Positions 26,943 through 36,234 are shown, counted from the stretch's first letter. The stretch is DNA of 64,000 nt from Piscinibacter gummiphilus (GCF_002116905.1 NZ_CP015118.1:4526001-4590000), one strand, 5' to 3'. Program-made: numbers and translations. The notes: a model not told the origin generated them from the letters alone.

Positions 26943-26977
26943 ACCGGGCCCAAATTTTGGTGCCCGGTTTTTTGTTT
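26943..26977 (+). terminator. Intrinsic terminator or attenuator upstream of guaC
   Basis: Stem ACCGGGC (26943-26949) with GCCCGGT (26962-26968), an inner CCAAA/TTTGG pairing, and a T6 tract followed by GTTT. It lies 27 bp after the pseudo-receiver gene and 64 bp before guaC. A TAGAAT hexamer at 26932-26937 could be a -10, which would put a start site right at the stem; see the findings. Confidence 0.75.
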
Positions 26978-27041
26978 CCGGCGCCCGCCGGAGGGAACCG
27001 GGTTTTCCAGGTCAAGCGCTCGCATTTCAAGGAGCGACTCA

Positions 27042-28019
27042 ATGGAAATCTTCGACTACGACAACGTCCTGCTGCTGCCCCGCAAGTGCCGCGTGGAAAG
27101 CCGGTCCGAGTGCGATGCCTCCGCCGAGCTGGGCGGGCGCACCTTCAAGCTGCCGGTGGTGCCGGCCAACATGAAGACGGTGGTGGACGAACCCCTCACC
27201 GAGTGGCTCGCCGCCAACGGCTACTTCTACGTGATGCACCGCTTCGACCTCGACGCCGTGGCCTATGCCACGCGCATGCGCGAGAAGAACCTGTTCGTCT
27301 CGATCAGCTCCGGCGTGAAGGCGGAGGACTACGCCGTGATCGACCGCCTCGCCGCGAGCGGCGTGGGCGCCGACTACATCACCATCGACATCGCGCACGG
27401 CCACGCCGAGAGCGTGCGCAAGATGATCGAGCACATCAAGGCGAAGCTGCCGGACACCTTCGTGATCGCCGGCAACGTGGGCACGCCCGAGGCCGTGATC
27501 GACCTCGAGAACTGGGGCGCCGACGCCACCAAGGTGGGCATCGGCCCGGGCAAGGTCTGCATCACGCGCCTGAAGACCGGTTTCGGCACCGGCGGCTGGC
27601 AGCTGAGCGCGCTGAAGTGGTGTGCCCGCGTGGCCACCAAACCCATCATCGCCGACGGCGGCATCCGCGACCACGGCGACATCGCCAAGAGCGTGCGCTT
27701 CGGCGCCGCGATGGTGATGATCGGCTCGCTGTTCGCGGGCCACGAGGAATCGCCCGGCAAGACGGTGGAGGCCGACGGCAAGCTCTTCAAGGAGTACTAC
27801 GGCTCGGCCAGCGACTTCAACAAGGGCGAGTACAAGCACGTCGAGGGCAAGCGCATCCTCGAGCCCATCAAGGGCAAGCTGGCGGACACGCTGCGCGAGA
27901 TGCGCGAGGACGTGCAGAGCTCGATCAGCTACGCCGGCGGCACGAAGCTCGCCGACATCCGCAAGGTGAACTACGTGATCCTCGGCGGGGACAACGCGGG
28001 CGAGCACCTGCTGATGTGA
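27042..28019 (+). CDS. guaC: GMP reductase
   Basis: 325 residues. It converts GMP to IMP and ammonia with NADPH, for purine salvage. The IMPDH/GMPR barrel has the catalytic loop GPGKVCITR with Cys173, the phosphate site IADGGIRDHGD and a C-terminal GGTKLADI. The length fits GuaC of the short class without CBS domains, which separates it from IMP dehydrogenase. A strong ribosome site (AAGGAGCG) precedes the ATG. A paired REP element follows. Confidence 0.94.
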   Translation: MEIFDYDNVLLLPRKCRVESRSECDASAELGGRTFKLPVVPANMKTVVDEPLTEWLAANGYFYVMHRFDLDAVAYATRMREKNLFVSISSGVKAEDYAVIDRLAASGVGADYITIDIAHGHAESVRKMIEHIKAKLPDTFVIAGNVGTPEAVIDLENWGADATKVGIGPGKVCITRLKTGFGTGGWQLSALKWCARVATKPIIADGGIRDHGDIAKSVRFGAAMVMIGSLFAGHEESPGKTVEADGKLFKEYYGSASDFNKGEYKHVEGKRILEPIKGKLADTLREMREDVQSSISYAGGTKLADIRKVNYVILGGDNAGEHLLM

Positions 28020-28029
28020 GCCCCGCGCC

Positions 28030-28109
28030 GTCATCCCGGCGGAAGCCGGGACCCACTGGCGGCACCGCGCGCAGGATCCGCAGTGGGCCCCGGCGTTCGC
28101 CGGGGTGAC
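28030..28109. repeat. Paired REP-like palindrome, copy 2
   Basis: Left arm GTCATCCCGGCGGAAGCCGG from 28030; the inverted arm ends with GCCGGGGTGAC at 28109. An inner pair, CCCACTG and CAGTGGG (28052-28058 and 28081-28087), extends the symmetry. It lies between convergent guaC and the S41 peptidase gene. Confidence 0.85.
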
Positions 28110-28123
28110 CACCGTTTCGGGAA

Positions 28124-29449
28124 TCAGTCCGCGATCATCCCCGACCGCTGCCCCGGCTCCACGACGACCCGGTCCAGCGCCCGCAGGGGCCGCACCAGCG
28201 CGGACGACGGCTGCACCGGGCACGACCCGGTCTGCAGGTACGACAGCGCGGCCGCCGTGAGCGTTTCCGTCGCGTCGCCCAGGTTCTTCGAGAAGTCGTC
28301 CTTCACGGCGCAGGTGAGCGGCAGACCGCTGTAGTACTTGCCCTGGCCGGCGGCATTCAGGCTCTCGAAGTTGACGAGGCTGTAGACGTTGTCGCACACG
28401 TCCTGCGGCGAGAAGCCCACCGGCTTGCCGCAGCTGGCGCTGCCGATGGTGACCACGGTGGCGTACGGCTTCAGGCCGTTGACGACCATCTCGCTCGCCG
28501 AGCACGTGCGCGGGCCGGTCAGCACCACCACGCGCGGGAACGCGGTGCTGCCCTGGTTCGTGAAGGTGTAGTTCGCGTCGCGCAGCCCGCTGATGGGGTT
28601 GTAGGCCAGCCGCGTGAACAGAGCTCCCGCCCGTGTGGCGCCGGTCACCAGCGACCCGAGGTGGGTGGCCGTGGAGACGCGGCCGCCGCCGTTGTAGCGC
28701 AGGTCGAGGATGAGTTCGGTGGCACCCGCCTGGCGGAACTGGGTGATGGCCGCGGTCAGCGGGGCTTCGGCCTGCGTGACGAAATCCTTCAACGACAGGT
28801 AGCCCGCCTTCGCGCCGCCGGGCAACGTGAACACGGTGTTGGCCGTGACCGGCACGAGGTTGTAGCGGGCGCCGGTGAGCGTGACCGTGCGCTGCGCGCC
28901 GTTGGTCTCGAGCACGAGCGTCAGCACGTCGCCCTCGCGGGTGGGCGACAGCGAGGCGAAGTTGCCCGACTGCACGAGCTGCGAGGCCGCGATGCCGTTG
29001 GCGGCCACGACCGTGTCGCCGCGGGACACGCCCGCGGTGGCCGCCGGGCTGCCCGGGTCGACGTACCGCACCTTCAGCGGCAGCGTGCCCTCGGTGCCGT
29101 TGACGGAGACGCCGTAGCCGAGCGTGCGCCCCTCGACGAAGAACTCGTCGAAGGCGGAGCGGCTCTCGATGTAGCTGAAGCGGTCGCGCGGTTCGCTGGC
29201 ATCGCCCTGGAACCGCAGCGCGTCGAGGTAGGCCTCGGGGTCGGCGTACCCCTCGGGCGACGGCGTGGGCGACTTGCCGGCCCAGAAGTAGTACTTCGCC
29301 ATTTCGCCGCGCAGCCAGAGCTTCTCGTTGTTGATGGTGCACGCGAAGGACTTGCCGTCCTCGTAGTAGTCGTAGTCGTCGTCATCGCCGCCGCAGCTGG
29401 CCAGCAGGGCGAGCGCCGCGCAGGCCGCCGTTCGAAGCAGAAATCGCAT
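28124..29449 (-). CDS. S41 family peptidase lipoprotein
   Basis: 441 residues. Signal peptide with lipobox LASC, then an Asp/Tyr-rich stretch. A PDZ domain spans about 130-215 (VRYVDPGSPAATAGV), followed by the tail-specific protease core: LDLRYNGGG, then the first Ser of TCSASEM as nucleophile, with the Lys of CGKPVGF 25 residues later. This spacing equals the Ser-Lys dyad of Tsp/Prc. It probably cleaves envelope proteins at the outer membrane. The substrate is unknown. Ribosome site GGAGG precedes the ATG at 29449. Confidence 0.9.
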   Translation of the reverse strand: MRFLLRTAACAALALLASCGGDDDDYDYYEDGKSFACTINNEKLWLRGEMAKYYFWAGKSPTPSPEGYADPEAYLDALRFQGDASEPRDRFSYIESRSAFDEFFVEGRTLGYGVSVNGTEGTLPLKVRYVDPGSPAATAGVSRGDTVVAANGIAASQLVQSGNFASLSPTREGDVLTLVLETNGAQRTVTLTGARYNLVPVTANTVFTLPGGAKAGYLSLKDFVTQAEAPLTAAITQFRQAGATELILDLRYNGGGRVSTATHLGSLVTGATRAGALFTRLAYNPISGLRDANYTFTNQGSTAFPRVVVLTGPRTCSASEMVVNGLKPYATVVTIGSASCGKPVGFSPQDVCDNVYSLVNFESLNAAGQGKYYSGLPLTCAVKDDFSKNLGDATETLTAAALSYLQTGSCPVQPSSALVRPLRALDRVVVEPGQRSGMIAD

Positions 29450-29569
29450 GCAGGATCCTCCAGAGACCTCCCACGATATCAGCCCGGCGGCGGCACCTAC
29501 AATCGACCCTTCCCCCGTTTCAGCCTGTTTCACCGAACCACCCCGCCCGGGGGCGTCCGGACCCGCACC

Positions 29570-32365
29570 ATGACCGAACTCGCCAAATCGTTTGAGCCCG
29601 CCGCCATCGAAGCCCGCTGGGCCCCGCTGTGGGAGCAGAGCGGCCTGTACGAACCCACGCTCGACGCGTCGAAGCCGTCGTTCGCGATCCAGCTGCCGCC
29701 GCCCAACGTCACGGGCACGCTGCACATGGGCCATGCGTTCAACCAGACGATCATGGACTCGCTCACGCGCTACCACCGCATGCGCGGGCACAACACGCTG
29801 TGGGTCCCTGGCACCGACCACGCCGGCATCGCTACGCAGATCGTGGTCGAGCGCCAGCTGCAAGACAAGGGCCAGAGCCGCCACGACCTCGGCCGCAAGA
29901 ACTTCGTCGCCCGCGTGTGGGAGTGGAAGGAACAGAGCGGCTCCACCATCACCCAGCAGATGCGCCGCATGGGCGACTCGGTGTCGTGGAAGCACGAGTA
30001 CTTCACGATGGACCCGAACCTGTCGGCCGTCGTCACCGAAACCTTCGTGAAGCTGTACGAGGAAGGCCTGATCTACCGCGGCAAGCGCCTCGTGAACTGG
30101 GACCCGGTGTTGCGCTCGGCCGTGTCCGACCTGGAAGTGTCGAGCGAGGAGGAGGACGGTTCCCTCTGGCACATCCGCTACCCCCTGGCCGACGGCTCGG
30201 GCGAGGTGGTGGTCGCCACCACGCGCCCCGAGACCATGCTGGGCGACGTGGCCGTGATGGTGCACCCGGAGGACGAGCGCTACACCGCCCTCATCGGCCG
30301 TGAGGTGAAGCTGCCGCTCGTGGGCCGCAACATCCCCGTGATCGCCGACGAATACGTCGACCGCGAGTTCGGCACCGGCGTCGTGAAGGTCACCCCGGCC
30401 CACGACACGAACGACTACGCCGTGGGCCAGCGCCACAAGCTGCCGATGATCGGCGTGCTGAACCTCGACGCCACCGTCAACGACAACGCCCCCGAGGCCT
30501 ACCGCGGCCTCGACCGCTTCGTGGCCCGCAAGCGCGTGGTGGCCGACCTGGAGGCGCAAGGCTTCCTCGTCGAGGTCAAGAAGCACAAGCTGATGGTGCC
30601 GCGCTGCGAGCGCACCGGCCAGGTCATCGAGCCCATGCTGACGGACCAGTGGTTCGTCGCCATGACCAAGGCCGGCGCCGACGGCACGAGCATCGCGCAG
30701 AAGGCCATCGACGTGGTCGAGAGCGGCGAGGTCAAGTTCTTCCCCGAGCAGTGGGTCAACACCTACAACCAGTGGATGAAGAACATCCAGGACTGGTGCA
30801 TCTCGCGCCAGCTGTGGTGGGGCCACCAGATCCCGGCCTGGTACGGCACGGGCGGCGAACTCTTCGTCGCACGCGACGAGGCGGAAGCCCGCGCGAAGGC
30901 CACGGCCGCCGGCTACACCGGTGAACTGACCCGCGACGAGGACGTGCTCGACACGTGGTACTCGTCGGCCCTCGTGCCCTTCTCGTCGCTCGGCTGGCCG
31001 AACAAGACGAAGGAACTCGACCTCTTCCTGCCCTCCTCCGTGCTGGTCACGGGCTTCGACATCATCTTCTTCTGGGTCGCCAGGATGATCATGATGACGA
31101 AACACTTCACCGGCCAGGTGCCGTTCCGCCACGTCTACATCCACGGCCTCGTGCGCGACTCGCAGGGCAAGAAGATGAGCAAGTCGGAAGGCAACGTGCT
31201 CGACCCGGTCGACCTGATCGACGGCATCGCGCTCGGCCCCCTGCTCGACAAGCGTGTGGTGGGCCTGCGCAAGCCGGAGACGGCGCCGCGCGTGCGCAAG
31301 GACACCGAGAAGGAATTCCCGGACGGCATCCCCGCGTTCGGCGCCGATGCGCTGCGCTTCACGTTCGCGTCGCTCGCCAGCCTGGGCCGCAACATCAACT
31401 TCGACAGCAAGCGCTGCGAGGGCTACCGCAACTTCTGCAACAAGCTCTGGAACGCCACGAAGTTCGTGCTGATGAACTGCGAAGGCCAGGACTGCGGCGT
31501 CGACGAGTCGAAGCCGGTGGAACTGTCCCCATCCGACCGCTGGATCATCGGCGAGCTGCAACGCGTGGAGGCCGAGACCGCGAAGGGCTTTGCCGAGTAC
31601 CGCCTCGACAACGTCGCCACCGCGCTGTACCAGTTCACCTATGAGTACTGCGATTGGTACGTCGAGATCGCCAAGGTGCAGATCCAGACCGGCAACGAGG
31701 CGCAGCAGCGCGCCACGCGCCGCACGCTGATCCGCACGATCGAGACGCTGCTACGCCTGCTGCACCCCATCACGCCGTTCGTCACGGCCGAGCTGTGGGA
31801 ACGCGTGGCGCCGGTGGCCGGCCGCGCGGGCCCGAGCATCGTCACGGCGAAGTACCCCGAGGCCGACCTGTCCCGCATCGACCCGGAAGCCGACGCCTGG
31901 GTGGCCAAGCTGAAGCAGGTCGCGAGCGCCTGCCGCGTGCTGCGCAGCGAGATGCAGTTGCAGCCCGGCAACCGCGTGCCGCTGAACACCTTCGGAGACC
32001 GCGAGTTCCTGACCGCCGCGGCGCCGCTGCTGAAGGCGCTGGCGAAGCTGTCGGAGGTCAACGTGCTGGCCGACGAGGCCGCGTTCGTGGCGGCCACCAG
32101 CCTGTCGCCGGTGACCAACGTGGGCGACGCCCGCCTCGCCCTGCACGTCGAGATCGACGTGGCCGCCGAGCGGGTGCGCGTCGGCAAGGAGATCACGCGC
32201 CTGGAAGGCGAAGTCGCCAAGGCGCAGGCCAAGCTGTCGAACGAGAGTTTCGTGGCCCGGGCCAAGCCCGAGGTGGTGGATCAGGAGCGCGCGCGCATCG
32301 CCGACTTCACGGCGACTCTGGCTCGGCTGCGAGATCAAGCGGCTCGCCTGGCGCAGTCGGCCTGA
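29570..32365 (+). CDS. valS: Valyl-tRNA synthetase
   Basis: 931 residues, class I synthetase. PPPNVTGTLHMGH (the HIGH motif, about 45-54), an editing domain in the middle, and KMSKSEGN (about 533) are intact. A C-terminal coiled-coil arm ends the protein. A TACAAT hexamer (29498-29503) fits as a -10 with no clear -35. The last 59 bp overlap, tail to tail, the end of the 2-hydroxyacid dehydrogenase-like gene on the other strand. Confidence 0.96.
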   Translation: MTELAKSFEPAAIEARWAPLWEQSGLYEPTLDASKPSFAIQLPPPNVTGTLHMGHAFNQTIMDSLTRYHRMRGHNTLWVPGTDHAGIATQIVVERQLQDKGQSRHDLGRKNFVARVWEWKEQSGSTITQQMRRMGDSVSWKHEYFTMDPNLSAVVTETFVKLYEEGLIYRGKRLVNWDPVLRSAVSDLEVSSEEEDGSLWHIRYPLADGSGEVVVATTRPETMLGDVAVMVHPEDERYTALIGREVKLPLVGRNIPVIADEYVDREFGTGVVKVTPAHDTNDYAVGQRHKLPMIGVLNLDATVNDNAPEAYRGLDRFVARKRVVADLEAQGFLVEVKKHKLMVPRCERTGQVIEPMLTDQWFVAMTKAGADGTSIAQKAIDVVESGEVKFFPEQWVNTYNQWMKNIQDWCISRQLWWGHQIPAWYGTGGELFVARDEAEARAKATAAGYTGELTRDEDVLDTWYSSALVPFSSLGWPNKTKELDLFLPSSVLVTGFDIIFFWVARMIMMTKHFTGQVPFRHVYIHGLVRDSQGKKMSKSEGNVLDPVDLIDGIALGPLLDKRVVGLRKPETAPRVRKDTEKEFPDGIPAFGADALRFTFASLASLGRNINFDSKRCEGYRNFCNKLWNATKFVLMNCEGQDCGVDESKPVELSPSDRWIIGELQRVEAETAKGFAEYRLDNVATALYQFTYEYCDWYVEIAKVQIQTGNEAQQRATRRTLIRTIETLLRLLHPITPFVTAELWERVAPVAGRAGPSIVTAKYPEADLSRIDPEADAWVAKLKQVASACRVLRSEMQLQPGNRVPLNTFGDREFLTAAAPLLKALAKLSEVNVLADEAAFVAATSLSPVTNVGDARLALHVEIDVAAERVRVGKEITRLEGEVAKAQAKLSNESFVARAKPEVVDQERARIADFTATLARLRDQAARLAQSA

Positions 32366-33284
32366 ACTCGGGCGGCGCCACCGGCGTCGCCATGAGCAGC
32401 TCGTCGATGCGGCGGGCCACGGCCCACGCGCTGCGCAGCCGCGACTCGCGCGTGGTGCTGGCCAGGCGTGGCGTGATCTGCAGGTTGCCGATGCCGTGCA
32501 GCGGGCGGCCCTCGTCGAGGGCGCCCGGCTCCAGGCTGTCGATCCAGCCGGCGGCCATGCGGCCGCTGCGCAGTGCGTCGGCGAGCGACTTCTCGTCGAA
32601 CACGCCGGAGTGGGACACGCTCACCATCACCTGGTTCGGCTTGCACCACGGCAGCAGCCGCTCGCCGATCAGGCCCTGGTAGCGCGTGAAGTAGTTCAGC
32701 TGCACGGCGAGTGCGTCGCTCGTCTCGATCAGTTCGCGCAGCGGCATGGGGGCCACCTTCCAGCGGTCCCAGACGCCGTCGCTCGCGTGCAGCGAGGGCT
32801 CGTAGCCGATCACCCGGCAGCCGAAGCCGCTCAGCATCGAGGCCATCGCGCGCGCGGCCGGCGGCATGCCGATCAGGCCCACCGTGCACGCGCCCAGCTC
32901 GCGGCCCACGCGCATGCCGTCGGCGCCCTCCACGGGCACCCGGCGCAGCATGGAGAGGATGGCGCCGATCATGAACTCGGCCTCGGCCTGGGCGGTGGCG
33001 GTGGCGCTGCGCACCACCTCGATGCCGGCGCGCTGGCAGGCTTCGGCATCGATGTTCTCGGCGCCGCTGTTGATGCGGCCCACGGCGCGCATCATGGGGG
33101 CGAGCGGCAGGGTCTTCGCGCCGAAGGCCACGGACGCGGGGAGGATCAGCGCGCGCACGTTGCACAGGGCGAGGCGGAAGGCCTTCAGGTCCTGGGCCAG
33201 TTCGGGTGCGTAGCGCACCGTGTGCCGCGACTCGAGCCACTGCCTGACTTCCGCGTCCAGCGTGTCGACGATCAGCAAGTCCAT
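32307..33284 (-). CDS. D-2-hydroxyacid dehydrogenase-like protein, probably inactive
   Basis: 325 residues from MDLLIVDTLD at 33284. The overall fold is that of NAD-dependent D-2-hydroxyacid dehydrogenases: GRINSGAENID, a Rossmann segment GLIGMPPAARAMAS and the C-terminal return. Key residues differ. The usual GxGxxG is broken (GMPPAA). The catalytic Arg of the A-R-G-G motif is replaced (VSHSGVFDE). The catalytic His of TPHxA is Arg (TPRLA). I infer loss of oxidoreductase activity with a binding role left. An annotator would call it a 2-hydroxyacid dehydrogenase. It overlaps valS by 59 bp. Confidence 0.82.
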   Translation of the reverse strand: MDLLIVDTLDAEVRQWLESRHTVRYAPELAQDLKAFRLALCNVRALILPASVAFGAKTLPLAPMMRAVGRINSGAENIDAEACQRAGIEVVRSATATAQAEAEFMIGAILSMLRRVPVEGADGMRVGRELGACTVGLIGMPPAARAMASMLSGFGCRVIGYEPSLHASDGVWDRWKVAPMPLRELIETSDALAVQLNYFTRYQGLIGERLLPWCKPNQVMVSVSHSGVFDEKSLADALRSGRMAAGWIDSLEPGALDEGRPLHGIGNLQITPRLASTTRESRLRSAWAVARRIDELLMATPVAPPEFRPTAPGEPLDLAAEPESP

Positions 33285-33434
33285 AGGGTTGTCACGCAGT
33301 CTCGGTAAAACGGCCGGGCCGGATTCCTGTTCCGGGCCATGACACAATGTTTTTTCTGGGTCGCTGACCGCTGACCCACGCTCACCCACCTGATCACCCG
33401 CTCGTCCACTCACCCACTCGAAACGCTGCGCACC

Positions 33435-34301
33435 ATGTCAGTCACCAAGGCAATCTTCCCCGTGGCCGGTCTCGGCACCCGCTTCCTTCCCGCCACGAAG
33501 GCCCAGCCGAAGGAAATGCTGCCGGTGGTGGACAAGCCGCTGATCCAGTACGCCGTGGAGGAAGCCTATGCCGCCGGCGTGCGGGAGATGATCTTCGTCA
33601 CCGGCCGGCACAAGCGCCCCATCGAAGACCACTTTGACATGACTTTCGAGCTCGAGGTAGCCCTCGAACAGGCGGGTAAGCAGGAGTTGCTGGACGTGGT
33701 ACGGAGCGTCAAGCCCGACGACATGGAGTGCATCTACGTGCGCCAGCCGCAGGCCCTGGGCCTCGGCCACGCCGTGCTGTGCGGCCAGCGCCTCGTGGGC
33801 AACGAACCGTTCGCCGTGCTGCTCGCGGACGACCTGATGGTGGGTGATCGTCCGGTGCTCAAGCAGATGGTGGAGCAGTACAACGAGTGGCGCGTGTCCA
33901 TCCTCGCCGTGCAGGAAGTGCCGGCGGAACACACACGCCGCTACGGCATCGTGGCGGGAACGGCCATCAACGACCGCCTGATGGACGTCAACCGCATGGT
34001 GGAAAAGCCGGCGCCGGAAGATGCGCCGTCGCGCCTGGGCGTGGCCGGCCGCTACATCCTGACCCCCGGCGTCTTCCACGAGATCGCCAACCAGCCGCGC
34101 GGCGTGGGCGGCGAGATCCAGCTGACCGACGGCATCGCCGGCCTGCTGCGCCGCGAGAAGGTGTTCGCGTACAGCTACGAAGGCAAGCGCTACGACTGCG
34201 GCAGCAAGGAGGGGTTCCTGCAGGCCAACGTGGAGCTGGCGCTGAAGCACCCGGTGCTGGGCCCGGGCTTCCGCGACTACCTGCGCACGCTCGAGATCTG
34301 A
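33435..34301 (+). CDS. galU: UTP-glucose-1-phosphate uridylyltransferase
   Basis: 288 residues. It makes UDP-glucose from UTP and glucose 1-phosphate for polysaccharide, LPS and trehalose synthesis. Signature AGLGTRFLPATKAQPKEM is at 11-28, with the sugar-binding VEKP and the C-terminal GSKEGFLQANVE. The length is standard. It starts 150 bp from the divergent dehydrogenase-like gene and is followed by a paired REP element. Confidence 0.95.
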   Translation: MSVTKAIFPVAGLGTRFLPATKAQPKEMLPVVDKPLIQYAVEEAYAAGVREMIFVTGRHKRPIEDHFDMTFELEVALEQAGKQELLDVVRSVKPDDMECIYVRQPQALGLGHAVLCGQRLVGNEPFAVLLADDLMVGDRPVLKQMVEQYNEWRVSILAVQEVPAEHTRRYGIVAGTAINDRLMDVNRMVEKPAPEDAPSRLGVAGRYILTPGVFHEIANQPRGVGGEIQLTDGIAGLLRREKVFAYSYEGKRYDCGSKEGFLQANVELALKHPVLGPGFRDYLRTLEI

Positions 34302-34307
34302 AAAACG

Positions 34308-34386
34308 GTCATCCCGGCGAACGCCGGGATCCACCGGTGAACAGCGCGCCCCGCCCGCAGTGGGCCCCGGCGTTCGCCGGGGTGAC
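34308..34386. repeat. Paired REP-like palindrome, copy 3
   Basis: Left arm GTCATCCCGGCGAACGCCGG starts at 34309; the right arm ends GCCGGGGTGAC at 34386. The inner part shares GCAGTGGGCCCCGG with the copy at 28030. It lies between galU and tusA, which converge. Confidence 0.85.
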
Positions 34387-34398
34387 GGGCATCGGGGT

Positions 34399-34635
34399 TC
34401 AGCGCCGCCGCAGGTAGTGCACGAACTCGCCGCCTTCGGCGGTCTGCTCGATCAGCTCGTTGCCCGTCTGCCGGGCGAACGCCTGGAAATCGCGCGTGGA
34501 CCCGGGGTCGGTGGCCACCACCTTCAGCACGTCGCCGCTGTGCATGTCCGCCAGTGCCTTCTTGGCCTTCAGGATGGGCAGCGGGCAGTTCATGCCGCGG
34601 GTGTCGATTTCCTTGTGGACGGTGGGTGCGTTCAT
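34399..34635 (-). CDS. tusA: TusA-family sulfurtransferase
   Basis: 78 residues. It contains the conserved DTRGMNCPLPILKAKKAL with the CPxP motif and the sulfur-carrying Cys17. TusA proteins relay persulfide sulfur, for example to tRNA 2-thiouridine or molybdenum cofactor. The start overlaps the Nudix gene's stop by four bases. Together with cysM two genes upstream, the operon has a sulfur theme. Confidence 0.88.
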   Translation of the reverse strand: MNAPTVHKEIDTRGMNCPLPILKAKKALADMHSGDVLKVVATDPGSTRDFQAFARQTGNELIEQTAEGGEFVHYLRRR

Positions 34636-35189
34636 GTCGATTCTCGCGGCGAGCCGGCCGGGGGCCACTCGAGCCATTGGGGTTCGATGCCGCGCGAGCG
34701 CAGCCAGTCGGCCACCGCCTGGCCCGTGCCGGCGGGCCAGCACTTCACCTTCTCGGGCGGCACCAGCTTGTACTCGGCCAGTTCGGGCGACAGCGTCACC
34801 TCGCCGCGCGCCACGACGTGGTACGCGATGATGACCTGGTTCATGCGCTGGAAGTCGTAGACCCCCACCAGGTTCACGGCCTCGGCGGTGAGTGCCGTTT
34901 CCTCGAACACCTCGCGGGCGATGCCCTCCTGCGGCGTCTCGCCCGCTTCCATGAAGCCGGTGACGAGGCCGAACATCTTCTGCGGCCACGCGGCGTTGCG
35001 GGCCAGCAGCAGCTGGCCGCCCGCCTCGGGCAGCTCGATCACGGCGGCGAGCACCGGGGTCGGGTTGTTCCAGTGGGTCCAGCCGCAGGACGGGCAACGC
35101 GTGCGCTCCTTCGGGCCGCCATCCTCGACTTCGGTGATGCGCTGCAGCGCGGTGGCGCAGTTGGGGCAGAAGTGGAATGCGTGGACCAT
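34632..35189 (-). CDS. Nudix hydrolase with N-terminal zinc ribbon
   Basis: 185 residues. A zinc ribbon (C8, C11, C32, C35) is followed by a Nudix box at 78-100 starting GFMEAGETPQEGIAREV. The final Gly of the consensus is Ala; the metal-binding Glu residues REVFEE are intact. It hydrolyses a nucleotide diphosphate linked to another moiety, substrate unknown. It lacks the SQPWPFPxS motif of NudC, so I do not call it NADH pyrophosphatase. It is 4 bp after cysM and overlaps tusA by 4 bp. Confidence 0.88.
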   Translation of the reverse strand: MVHAFHFCPNCATALQRITEVEDGGPKERTRCPSCGWTHWNNPTPVLAAVIELPEAGGQLLLARNAAWPQKMFGLVTGFMEAGETPQEGIAREVFEETALTAEAVNLVGVYDFQRMNQVIIAYHVVARGEVTLSPELAEYKLVPPEKVKCWPAGTGQAVADWLRSRGIEPQWLEWPPAGSPREST

Positions 35190-35193
35190 GGCG

Positions 35194-36099
35194 TCAGGCC
35201 GGGAAGACGCCGGTGGAGAGGTAGCGGTCGCCGCGGTCGCAGACGATGAACACGATGGTCGCGTTCTCGACCCGCTTGGCGACTTCGAGCGCGGCCCAGC
35301 AGGCGCCCGCCGCGGAGATGCCCGCGAACAGGCCGTCCTCGCGGGCGAGGCGCCGCACCATGTCCTCGGCGTTCTCCTGGCTCACCTCGATGGTCTCGTC
35401 GATGTTCGTCGGGTCGTAGATCTTCGGCATGTAGGCCTCGGGCCACTTGCGGATGCCGGGGATGCGCGAACCCTCGCTCGGCTGCGCGCCGATCACCTGG
35501 ATGGCCGGGTTCTTCTCCTTCAGGAACTTCGACGTGCCGGTGATGGTGCCGGTGGTGCCCATCGCGCTCACGAAGTGCGTGATGCGGCCGTCGGTGTCCT
35601 TCCAGATCTCGGGGCCCGTGGATTCGTAGTGGGCGCGCGGGTTGTCGGGGTTGCCGAACTGGTCGAGCACCCGGCCCTTGCCCTCGCGCTGCATCTGCTC
35701 GGCGAGGTCACGGGCGTATTCCATGCCGCCGCTGCGGGGCGTCAGCACGAGTTCCGCGCCGAAGGCCTTCATGGTCTGCGCGCGTTCGATGCTCAGGTCC
35801 TCCGGCATGATCAGGACCATGCGGAAGCCGCGCACGGCCGCGGCCATCGCCAGGGCGATGCCGGTGTTGCCGGACGTGGCCTCGATCAGCGTGTCGCCGG
35901 GGCGGATCTCGCCGCGCTCCTCGGCGCGCTTGATCATGCTGATGGCGGGACGGTCCTTGACCGAGCCGGCCGGGTTGTTGCCCTCGAGCTTGCCGAGGAT
36001 GACGTTGCCGCGCCGGTCGTTCTCCGCGCCGGGCACACGCACCAGCCGCACCAGCGGGGTGTTGCCGATCGAGTCTTCGAGTGTCTTGTAGGTCTTCAT
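35194..36099 (-). CDS. cysM: Cysteine synthase B (O-acetylserine sulfhydrylase)
   Basis: 301 residues. PLP-dependent: NNPAGSVKDRPA with Lys48, TSGNTG for substrate binding and GTTGTITG for the phosphate loop. The CysM type can use thiosulfate as well as sulfide. The start at 36099 has ribosome site AGGAGAG; the ATG at 36117 has none. It is first of a cysM-Nudix-tusA operon. Confidence 0.92.
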   Translation of the reverse strand: MKTYKTLEDSIGNTPLVRLVRVPGAENDRRGNVILGKLEGNNPAGSVKDRPAISMIKRAEERGEIRPGDTLIEATSGNTGIALAMAAAVRGFRMVLIMPEDLSIERAQTMKAFGAELVLTPRSGGMEYARDLAEQMQREGKGRVLDQFGNPDNPRAHYESTGPEIWKDTDGRITHFVSAMGTTGTITGTSKFLKEKNPAIQVIGAQPSEGSRIPGIRKWPEAYMPKIYDPTNIDETIEVSQENAEDMVRRLAREDGLFAGISAAGACWAALEVAKRVENATIVFIVCDRGDRYLSTGVFPA

Positions 36100-36234
36100 G
36101 CGCTCTCCTGCCGCCATTGTCGCAGGAGCGGGAGAACCCGGCCGGCATGCGGAATCTCGGGCTGCACCTCGTTACCGCCCCCCTCGCCGGCTCCGGTACG
36201 CTTCGCTCCACAAAAGGAACCCAGGGAGAGAGGG

